Shown here: one piece after another, positions 1 through 4,595 of the stretch
How positions within the stretch are numbered: position 1 is the first letter of the stretch
Layout of the letters: each line of letters starts with the position of its first letter
Origin: Candidatus Methanoplasma sp.
GTDB lineage: Archaea > Thermoplasmatota > Thermoplasmata > Methanomassiliicoccales > Methanomethylophilaceae
Direction: 5' to 3'
Length of the DNA stretch: 7,644 nucleotides
Assembly (NCBI GenBank): GCA_031271555.1
Contig: JAISVN010000009.1
Span: 1 to 7,644, forward strand
Notes under the pieces: generated by a model
What the model was told of the DNA's origin: nothing
Databases searched by the model: none
The model's input: only the letters and a program-made list of their open reading frames with translations
Made by a program: the position numbers and the translations under genes

Positions 1-330
1 GATCACGTTGTACTCGCCCGCTTTGATGGCGTCTGCCGCATTCATTGCCGCCTTGAGGCCTGAACCACAAACGGCGTTGACGGTGTATGATCCGATCTCC
101 ACAGGTAGTCCGGCGCCTATGGCCGACTGCCTTGCCGGGTTCTGTCCGAGGCCTGTCGAGATGACATTTCCCATTATGCATTCTTCAATGTCATTCGGAG
201 CAAGCCCCGCCCTTTTCACAGCCTCTCCCACTGCCGTCGCGCCGAGTTCTGTGACCTTTATTCCGCTGAGCGCTTTGCCGTATTTTCCGATGGCGGTCCT
301 TGCCGCACTGAGTATAACAACATCTTCCAT
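1..330 (-). CDS. Acetyl-CoA C-acetyltransferase (thiolase), N-terminal part, cut by window edge
   Basis: Reading the minus strand from the ATG at 330 gives 110 uninterrupted codons to base 1, so the C-terminal part is off the window. The protein opens MEDVVILSAARTAIGKYGKA, the standard start of bacterial-type biosynthetic thiolases (ThlA/PhaA/AtoB). It carries NAVCGSGLKA with the expected nucleophilic cysteine at residue 88, where Zoogloea thiolase has Cys89. The family condenses two acetyl-CoA to acetoacetyl-CoA in the cytosol, or runs the reverse thiolysis; in archaea this can feed the mevalonate pathway. The start is set by a GAGGTG Shine-Dalgarno at 336-341, five bases before the ATG. The gene follows tiaS on the same strand after 59 bases but has its own TATA box. 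The catalytic His and second Cys are outside the window, so substrate choice cannot be judged. Confidence 0.93.
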   Translation of the reverse strand, partial: MEDVVILSAARTAIGKYGKALSGIKVTELGATAVGEAVKRAGLAPNDIEECIMGNVISTGLGQNPARQSAIGAGLPVEIGSYTVNAVCGSGLKAAMNAADAIKAGEYNVI

Positions 331-369
331 TGATGCACCTCTTTATAACACGCCTAAGTGAGAGCTTGA

Positions 370-378
370 GTATATATG
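370..378 (-). promoter_or_regulatory. TATA box of the thiolase gene
   Basis: The minus strand reads CATATATAC here, about 40-48 bases before the thiolase ATG. An archaeal start site some 25 bases downstream would give a leader of roughly 17-20 bases, just enough for the GAGGTG ribosome site. It lies between the tiaS stop and the thiolase start, which suggests separate transcription. Confidence 0.5.
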
Positions 379-389
379 AGTGTCGGTGT

Positions 390-1712
390 TCATATACGCT
401 TATTGACGAATTCTATGGGTTGTTCCATCCCCATTCTCTTCAAAGGTTTGGATAAATGCCTGCGGGCCGCTGCGGGAGGCTCGTACCAGCCCTCTCTGAC
501 CCATCTTACGGATCTTACCATTTGAGGTTCTGAAGACGATGTGTGGCACTTTCTGCACCGATATCCTTTCCCTTTTCCGGTCGACTCCATCGTCCTCCCG
601 CATCCGCAGCATACCGGATTGGATATCTTCTCGAACCGCTCCGCTATCCTTAGAACTTTAACTTTCTCTGCGTTCAGCGTCCTCGGCTCGTTCCTGAGCT
701 CTCCCATAACGCCGATGACATCCCCTTCGGAAAGGTTGTCGAAGAGATATCTGAACTCTTTTGACGGTTCGTATGCCCCGACCGTCACCTTTCCGAACCT
801 GGTCTGCATATCCGTGAGGACATGGCCTCCGGGGATGTGTCTGCTCCCGACGACCCTGCCTTCCAGATAATACGACCTATCGGGGATCAGCTCTTCAGGA
901 CCGTGGATTATATGGTCGTCCGTCCCCTGATTCGTCAGGAATATCATCCACCTGCCTACCGGCTCGCTCTTTATGATCTCTTTACCTTTCATAAGGTCGA
1001 GGCGGTTGTCTCCTCTGAAACCGTACATTATGGGGCACGGCGTCGACGGGACCATCGTGACCTTCCGGGCCCTTTCCTCCCAGCTGTTGAAAGTTGATAA
1101 GAGATTATCGTCCGCCTCCTTTATGGATAACGGATCGAAGACCCGCTCGGTGCCCCATCTTTCCCTCGGCCGGTATGTAAGGAGCTCCAGCGTGCTGTCC
1201 TTTGGCCGCCACGCCATGCCGCAGGTCGCTCCGATTATGCCGCGGCCGTTCCTTACCTCATACTTCGAAGCGCCGATCCTCTCCAGCTCGTCCTCGGCCT
1301 CTTTTTTCTCAATTATCGTCCTTACGCCTTTCCAGTACATCGACTGTGCAGGCTTCTTCCTGCTCACAACAAGCCCGGGATCCGAATCCGGCTCGCTGTT
1401 CTTTTCAATGAGCGGGATTATCCTCTGGATCACAGAATCCTCATCCGGCTCATACCTTTCGGACCTCTCGAAACAGAATATGTCTTTTCCTTCAATGTTG
1501 CCGATGTGCGTCCTTACGCCTTTTCCCTTGCCAAATCTCATTACAAGGGAGCCATTCCCCCTTGTCTTCCAAGGAGTGGCCGGGTTCAGTCTGACAAGCC
1601 TTGGGTACCCTATGAGGTCCATATCACCGCAAAGCTCATCGATGATCTCGGTCGCGAGGAATGTAGTGCAATTGCCGTTGACCGAGTCGGTGTCATCAAC
1701 TGCAACATACAT
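390..1712 (-). CDS. tiaS: tRNA(Ile2) 2-agmatinylcytidine synthetase TiaS
   Basis: TiaS uses ATP and agmatine to convert C34 of the CAU anticodon of tRNA-Ile2 to agmatidine, so that the tRNA reads AUA. This genome uses many ATA codons. From the chosen ATG the protein has 440 residues, close to the family's usual length. It begins MYVAVDDTDS, and the DDTDS box (residues 6-10) is the hallmark of the N-terminal kinase-like domain. Next comes GYPRLVRLNPATPWKTRGNG (35-54), typical of the family. An OB-fold-like stretch spans about 282-356, and a C-terminal zinc ribbon has cysteines at 368, 371, 386 and 389. A GTG at 1730 would add six residues, but known TiaS proteins start directly before the DDTD box and neither start has a clear Shine-Dalgarno. 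A TATA-like AATTATAT about 27 bases before the ATG would allow a leaderless mRNA. The 99-residue OB-fold-like gene lies 30 bases upstream. Confidence 0.95.
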   Translation of the reverse strand: MYVAVDDTDSVNGNCTTFLATEIIDELCGDMDLIGYPRLVRLNPATPWKTRGNGSLVMRFGKGKGVRTHIGNIEGKDIFCFERSERYEPDEDSVIQRIIPLIEKNSEPDSDPGLVVSRKKPAQSMYWKGVRTIIEKKEAEDELERIGASKYEVRNGRGIIGATCGMAWRPKDSTLELLTYRPRERWGTERVFDPLSIKEADDNLLSTFNSWEERARKVTMVPSTPCPIMYGFRGDNRLDLMKGKEIIKSEPVGRWMIFLTNQGTDDHIIHGPEELIPDRSYYLEGRVVGSRHIPGGHVLTDMQTRFGKVTVGAYEPSKEFRYLFDNLSEGDVIGVMGELRNEPRTLNAEKVKVLRIAERFEKISNPVCCGCGRTMESTGKGKGYRCRKCHTSSSEPQMVRSVRWVREGWYEPPAAARRHLSKPLKRMGMEQPIEFVNKRI

Positions 1713-1735
1713 GTTTTGGTCATATTTCACAAATG

Positions 1736-1743
1736 ATATAATT
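1736..1743 (-). promoter_or_regulatory. Possible TATA box for a leaderless tiaS transcript
   Basis: The minus strand reads AATTATAT, centred 27 bases upstream of the tiaS ATG at 1712, the spacing expected if transcription starts at the ATG itself. It overlaps the stop codon of the upstream gene. This is a weak call because AT-rich stop regions resemble TATA boxes by chance; its main value is in choosing between the ATG at 1712 and the GTG at 1730. Confidence 0.3.
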
Positions 1744-2042
1744 CATTCTGATTGTATGAGTTCAAGAGAGCTTATGAAGAACATCCCGCCGTCCTCTGAC
1801 ATTATACCTTCTATCAGGTATACATCATACTCATTCGGTTCGACCCTGCTGAAGCATCTTTTTGTGTCGCCGGCTGCATCGTCAAAATGGAATGTATAGC
1901 CGTTCTGTGTTTCTCTGACATCATATGCTATGCCTAATATCCCTTCCTCATCCGAAAGATCATCGCTGCTCATCAGTATGGTCATCATTATCATGAGAGA
2001 CACGGAAATGCACAGCAGAGAATATCTGTCCAGTACCTTCAT
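1743..2042 (-). CDS. Small membrane-anchored protein, probable OB-fold domain
   Basis: This 99-residue protein has a hydrophobic N-terminal segment (residues about 8-24, LLCISVSLMIMMTILM) that would anchor it or act as a signal peptide, then a soluble domain of about 70 residues. The pattern GIAYDVRETQNGYTFHFDDA, then a basic RCFSR patch, then YLIEGIMSEDGGMFFISSLE resembles the strand order and GxxSxDGxxFFVxS ending of short OB-fold proteins (tRNA_anti/CcmE-like). That is a resemblance by eye, not a search result. The function is unknown; OB-folds bind nucleic acids or other ligands, and a membrane-tethered one would face outward. It ends 30 bases before the tiaS ATG on the same strand, so the two are probably co-transcribed. 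The ATG at 2042 has only a distant AGGAAG (2055-2060). Its promoter region abuts the left origin-box repeat. Confidence 0.75.
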   Translation of the reverse strand: MKVLDRYSLLCISVSLMIMMTILMSSDDLSDEEGILGIAYDVRETQNGYTFHFDDAAGDTKRCFSRVEPNEYDVYLIEGIMSEDGGMFFISSLELIQSE

Positions 2043-2085
2043 GGACGGTCATTTCTTCCTTAGGGATTTAATGTAAGAGCTACAG

Positions 2086-2093
2086 TTATATTA
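2086..2093 (-). promoter_or_regulatory. TATA box of the OB-fold/tiaS unit
   Basis: The minus strand reads TAATATAA, about 44-51 bases upstream of the ATG at 2042, predicting a start site near 2063-2065 and a leader of about 22 bases. The left origin recognition box begins 15 bases upstream of it, so an initiator protein bound there could interfere with transcription factor access. Confidence 0.4.
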
Positions 2094-2107
2094 TCATAGA
2101 AATACAG

Positions 2108-2136
2108 ACGCCCCCACCCCTTCATTTCCAGTGGAA
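2108..2136 (-). other. Origin recognition box, left copy (ORB-L)
   Basis: Read on the minus strand this begins TTCCACTGGAAATGAAGGGG and continues T-GGGGG-CGT. It has the architecture of the archaeal ORB bound by Orc1/Cdc6: a short dyad TTCCA-TGGAA, an A-rich GAA spacer and a G-string. The 29 bases are repeated without a mismatch, in opposite orientation, at 3688-3716. The G-string points away from the initiator gene. The box lies in the intergenic region upstream of the OB-fold gene, next to AT-rich DNA. The family match is from memory of ORB sequences in Pyrococcus, Sulfolobus and haloarchaea; the exact repeat is seen directly. Confidence 0.8.
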
Positions 2137-2203
2137 CTCATATAGAGCATGCATCGAAGAAATAACGTATTTCAAAAGTTAAGAAAAAAGGTTTTTTCTT
2201 CTT
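2137..2203. other. AT-rich spacer, candidate unwinding element
   Basis: This stretch beside the left origin box is very AT-rich: a hand count of 2141-2200 gives about 27% G+C. It holds no supported gene. In archaeal origins an AT-rich duplex-unwinding element usually sits beside ORBs, so this and the 2310-2400 stretch are the candidates. It also contains the T-tract palindrome at 2181-2200, which alone accounts for part of the A/T bias. Confidence 0.35.
2181..2200. terminator. Palindromic A/T tract, probable terminator of the 28-residue peptide gene
   Basis: AAGAAAAAA and TTTTTTCTT are perfect complements separated only by GG. On the minus strand this gives a T6 run a few bases past the stop codon at 2204, followed by another T-rich stretch (AACTTTT). 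Archaeal RNA polymerase terminates at T-runs with little need for a hairpin. The element is symmetrical and could act in both directions. Confidence 0.6.
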
Positions 2204-2290
2204 TCAGAAGAATGTTCCTATTGCCCACAGAAGAGCTACGAACGCCGCTATACCGAGTATGCAGGCACCTATTACAAGCCATCCTTTCAT
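2204..2290 (-). CDS. 28-residue single-span membrane peptide
   Basis: The minus strand encodes MKGWLVIGACILGIAAFVAL followed by LWAIGTFF and a TGA stop. After one N-terminal lysine nearly the whole peptide is a hydrophobic helix with flanking tryptophans, as in small transmembrane proteins. It is backed by complete expression signals: GGAGGG five bases before the ATG (one of the two best ribosome sites in the window), a TATA box at 2338-2347 at the right distance, and a T-tract terminator directly after the stop. The function is unknown. There is no double-glycine leader, so it does not look like cargo for the exporter further right. It could be a small regulator of a membrane complex, or a toxin-like peptide. 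Its place inside the candidate origin may be chance. No homologue is recalled. Confidence 0.65.
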   Translation of the reverse strand: MKGWLVIGACILGIAAFVALLWAIGTFF

Positions 2291-2295
2291 CAAAT

Positions 2296-2301
2296 CCCTC
2301 C
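2296..2301 (-). promoter_or_regulatory. Strong Shine-Dalgarno of the 28-residue peptide gene
   Basis: The minus strand reads GGAGGG, then ATTTG, then the ATG at 2290. The near-perfect match to the anti-Shine-Dalgarno and the five-base spacing are the main reason to treat such a short frame as a gene. Confidence 0.7.
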
Positions 2302-2312
2302 GTTGTTTAGAT

Positions 2313-2334
2313 TGATATTGTCCATGTAATATCA
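2313..2334. promoter_or_regulatory. TGATATT dyad, possible operator
   Basis: TGATATT (2313-2319) and AATATCA (2328-2334) form an inverted repeat with seven-base arms and an eight-base spacer. A third copy, the palindrome TGATATCA, lies at 2349-2356. The pair spans the expected start site of the minus-strand promoter at 2338-2347, and the third copy lies just upstream of that TATA box, a layout typical of repressor sites. The composition is AT-rich, so chance remains possible. Confidence 0.35.
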
Positions 2335-2337
2335 TCC

Positions 2338-2347
2338 ATTTATAAAA
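2338..2347 (-). promoter_or_regulatory. TATA box of the 28-residue peptide gene
   Basis: The minus strand reads TTTTATAAAT, a near-ideal archaeal TATA box. A start site about 25 bases downstream would fall near 2316, giving a leader of about 26 bases that includes the GGAGGG site. The core TTTATAAA is palindromic, so it could also be read on the other strand. Confidence 0.55.
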
Positions 2348-2393
2348 TTGATATCACCGACGATTGCTATAGAAACCTCACCAAAAGAAAACC

Positions 2394-2401
2394 ATTATAA
2401 C
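2394..2401 (+). promoter_or_regulatory. TATA box of orc1/cdc6
   Basis: ATTATAAC is preceded by an A-rich, BRE-like stretch (AAAAGAAAACC). A start site about 26 bases downstream would fall near 2423, giving a leader of about 23 bases containing the AAGGAGGT ribosome site. It is divergent from the promoter at 2338-2347. Confidence 0.5.
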
Positions 2402-2430
2402 AGACCTTCGGCTATGTGCTTAGGCTTGTC

Positions 2431-2438
2431 AAGGAGGT
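2431..2438 (+). promoter_or_regulatory. Perfect Shine-Dalgarno deciding the TTG start of orc1/cdc6
   Basis: AAGGAGGT matches the anti-Shine-Dalgarno along its whole length and lies seven bases before the TTG at 2446. This supports initiation at the rare TTG rather than at a later codon. Confidence 0.85.
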
Positions 2439-2445
2439 TTGAGAA

Positions 2446-3678
2446 TTGGGGGAATCAATATTTGATAGATCTATAAATAAAAGGAATACCCTCATAAAAA
2501 ATAGGAATATACTCCAGACCACATACATACCCGATCAGCTTCCTCATAGAGAAAATGAAATAAACAATATAGTTGAGATAATAACTCCATCTTTGAATAA
2601 AGATAAACCTTCCAATATACTTATAACGGGAAAGACAGGAACGGGAAAGACAGCTGTTTTGAATTACATAGGAAAGGAATTATTGAAAGCAGATCCGAAA
2701 GAAGAGAACTGCAGTTATATCTACGTGAATTGCGAGATAGTTGACAATCCTTATGGAATACTCTATAACATATCAAATCAGGTAATAAAGGATCAGAACA
2801 GCAAGATACCATTCACAGGATGGAGCTTGGACAGGGTTTACGAAACGATAGCATTCCATCTCGACAGAGAAGATAAGGTATTCATAATTGTTTTAGATGA
2901 GATAGATAGGATCCTTCATAAAAATGGAGATGATATATTCTATTTCCTAACAACTATAAATGAAATACTCAAAAAATCAAAAGTCTCCATCATCGGTATA
3001 ACAAACAATACAAAATTCACGGAATTCCTTACTCCAAAAATAAAAAGCAGATTGGGAGAAGAAAAGGTAGTATTCCCTCCATATAATCCTGAACAATTAC
3101 AGGATATCCTAAGAAGAAGAGCGGAAATGGCTTTCGAACCGGGAATATTGGATGAAGGAGTAATACCTCACTGTGCGGCCATATCCGCCCAGGTATCGGG
3201 CGATGCGAGGAAAGCACTTGACCTCTTGAGAGTAGCTGCCGACATAGCCGAAAGGAATGGGGATAACGTTATCACAGATGCGCATGTGATATCGGCAAGG
3301 AACAAGATAGAATTGGATGCGGTGATAGAAGTCATAAAGACGCTTCCTTCTCAATCAAAGATCGTTCTCATGAGCATAATCAAGAATCATGAAGATAAGA
3401 CAAAGACTGTGATAACGGGTGATGTTTATGCTGTCTACAGAGAGATATGCACTATACTAAGCTGTGTTGTCCTCAAAGAGAAGAGAGTCGCCGATCTGAT
3501 ATCCGAATTGGATATGCTCGGAATAATACATGCAAGGGTCAAGTCATTCGGAAGGAATGGAAGGACAAGGGAGATCGAACTCAACATCAACAAGGATATA
3601 ATCGAATTTGTCATAAAAGATGAGCTTTTCGAACCGATGCTGAATCATAAATCCTCAAAGCAGATGACGCTCATGTGA
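2446..3678 (+). CDS. cdc6: Orc1/Cdc6 family replication initiator
   Basis: The 410-residue product has the length and layout of archaeal Orc1/Cdc6, which binds origin boxes, melts DNA and loads the MCM helicase. A short N-terminal tail (RNILQTTYIPDQLPHRENEI) precedes the AAA+ domain. That domain has Walker A GKTGTGKT (62-69), Walker B FIIVLDEID (146-154, Asp151 and Glu152), sensor 1 asparagines at about 187-188 and sensor 2 GDARKALDLLR (252-262). A C-terminal winged helix covers about 300-392. All catalytic residues are present. Translation starts at TTG behind a perfect Shine-Dalgarno. The gene is flanked by two identical origin boxes, as expected when an initiator is encoded at its own origin. 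Base composition shifts within the gene: 2461-2520 counts about 28% G+C and 3181-3240 about 57%. It ends tail-to-tail, with no gap, against the signal peptidase gene. Paralogues elsewhere in the genome are likely. Confidence 0.96.
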   Translation: MGESIFDRSINKRNTLIKNRNILQTTYIPDQLPHRENEINNIVEIITPSLNKDKPSNILITGKTGTGKTAVLNYIGKELLKADPKEENCSYIYVNCEIVDNPYGILYNISNQVIKDQNSKIPFTGWSLDRVYETIAFHLDREDKVFIIVLDEIDRILHKNGDDIFYFLTTINEILKKSKVSIIGITNNTKFTEFLTPKIKSRLGEEKVVFPPYNPEQLQDILRRRAEMAFEPGILDEGVIPHCAAISAQVSGDARKALDLLRVAADIAERNGDNVITDAHVISARNKIELDAVIEVIKTLPSQSKIVLMSIIKNHEDKTKTVITGDVYAVYREICTILSCVVLKEKRVADLISELDMLGIIHARVKSFGRNGRTREIELNINKDIIEFVIKDELFEPMLNHKSSKQMTLM

Positions 3679-4539
3679 TCAATCATCTTCCACTGGAAAT
3701 GAAGGGGTGGGGGCGTTCATTTCCTTATAGAGTTCTTTTCTGTGTTTGCCGTAATATCTGTAATCAAAAAGGAAGCTTATCCCTATTATCAGGAATATGA
3801 CCAACAATATCATCGCAGAAAGACAGGGTACGGTGTTGGGTACCTCTCTGTCTATGATATCCATCTTTCCGTTCAGAGCCATTTTCAAAGTTCCTACCCA
3901 TGGTATCTCTATCCATGCAACGGATCTTATTTTCTCATATTCTATCAGACCGGAAACACCGGATATGCTGGCAGGCTGATCAAAATTGGGGTTATTGTCT
4001 CCCATCGTAAGATATCCGCTGTGGGGATAGGATCTTGCAAGATTATTCAGGTCAATTTCGGCGGTCTTGTCCCCGGCGTAACCCATATCGAACATTCTGA
4101 ATACTCCTGACAGTTTCATCGGATCCATATTATTGGAATACCATAATTCAAGGGGATATCCAATAAGACTGGGAGCACTCCATGTTTTATCCGCTTCATT
4201 ATAATCCAGCCATAATATCGCACGGTGTATGACCGGATTCAGGTTTGGCCCGCGGTCATATATTATCACGTCACCGTAACTGCCGAACATTTTGTAACCG
4301 GTCTTATAACCGTCAACATATGACAGTATGTTCACTTTATCCCTACTTTTGAGAAGGACGACATCGCCGGTGTCGATGATGCCGATCTGTGATTCCCGTC
4401 CATGCTGCATGCTCTGTGATTCGACGACCGTCTGCGGAGGGCTGACCCCGGAGGCCTGGGAAATGCCGATGAAACCCACAGCTATTATCAGCACAGCAAC
4501 GGCTACAACGATGATCGTGTTCCTGGCATCCTTATCCAC
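3679..4539 (-). CDS. S26B-type signal peptidase I (Sec11-like)
   Basis: The family cleaves signal peptides from secreted proteins at the outer face of the membrane. The 286 residues start with a membrane anchor (about 9-30). Box B follows with the nucleophile in QSMQHG (Ser43, Met44), then GDVV. The histidine that replaces the bacterial lysine is in VIHRAI (His105), and the acidic box is GYLTMGDNN (Asp181). A second membrane span (about 237-258) and a charged tail end the protein. The His-to-Asp distance of about 75 residues is longer than I expect for the family, suggesting an insertion. The start is the GTG at 4539; the frame is closed by a TGA six codons upstream, and there is no Shine-Dalgarno. 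A TATA-like site 20-32 bases upstream fits a leaderless mRNA. The last residues (APTPSFPVE) are encoded by the right origin box. It lies 56 bases after the exporter operon but probably has its own promoter. Confidence 0.85.
   Translation of the reverse strand: MDKDARNTIIVVAVAVLIIAVGFIGISQASGVSPPQTVVESQSMQHGRESQIGIIDTGDVVLLKSRDKVNILSYVDGYKTGYKMFGSYGDVIIYDRGPNLNPVIHRAILWLDYNEADKTWSAPSLIGYPLELWYSNNMDPMKLSGVFRMFDMGYAGDKTAEIDLNNLARSYPHSGYLTMGDNNPNFDQPASISGVSGLIEYEKIRSVAWIEIPWVGTLKMALNGKMDIIDREVPNTVPCLSAMILLVIFLIIGISFLFDYRYYGKHRKELYKEMNAPTPSFPVEDD
3688..3716 (+). other. Origin recognition box, right copy (ORB-R)
   Basis: A perfect 29-base copy of the element at 2108-2136, here on the plus strand: TTCCACTGGAAATGAAGGGG, then T-GGGGG-CGT. 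The match stops at both ends (C versus G before it, T versus C after it). Inner edges of the two boxes are 1,551 bases apart and both G-strings point outwards from orc1/cdc6. Unlike the left copy it lies in coding DNA, the last ten or so codons of the signal peptidase gene. Conservation of the exact 29 bases there argues for a DNA-level constraint. Confidence 0.8.
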
Positions 4540-4558
4540 GAATATGGTTATGCATCAA

Positions 4559-4571
4559 ACTTATTAATTAG
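4559..4571 (-). promoter_or_regulatory. Possible TATA box of the signal peptidase gene
   Basis: The minus strand reads CTAATTAATAAGT, centred about 26 bases upstream of the GTG at 4539. With no ribosome site before that GTG, the spacing fits a leaderless transcript beginning at or near the start codon. Confidence 0.4.
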
Positions 4572-4589
4572 ATACCATAGAACGACATT

Positions 4590-4595
4590 AAAAAA
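4590..4595 (-). terminator. T-run terminator after the exporter operon
   Basis: A T6 run follows directly after the stop codon of the HlyD-type adaptor on the minus strand. T-runs are sufficient for archaeal termination. Together with the TATA-like site just downstream it suggests that the exporter operon ends here and the signal peptidase gene is transcribed separately, at least in part. Confidence 0.4.

Noticed and set aside
8..361. Plus-strand frame of 117 codons at the left edge
   Set aside because: It is the antisense of the thiolase gene, which carries the active-site motif and a ribosome site.
973..1899. Long open frame on the plus strand (308 codons) opposite tiaS
   Set aside because: It is antisense to a firmly identified gene, its product shows no recognisable domain and is Ser/Leu-rich as expected of an antisense frame, and it has no ribosome site.
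2149..2310. Plus-strand frame of 53 codons with a basic N-terminus, covering the 28-residue peptide gene
   Set aside because: No ribosome site or suitable promoter; it runs through the A/T terminator palindrome and is opposite a frame with far better signals.
2625..2653. Tandem repeat of a 14-base unit (AACGGGAAAGACAG) with a 15-base period in orc1/cdc6
   Set aside because: It codes for the TGKTG-TGKT Walker A loop, so the protein motif explains the repetition; identical codon choice is a minor curiosity.
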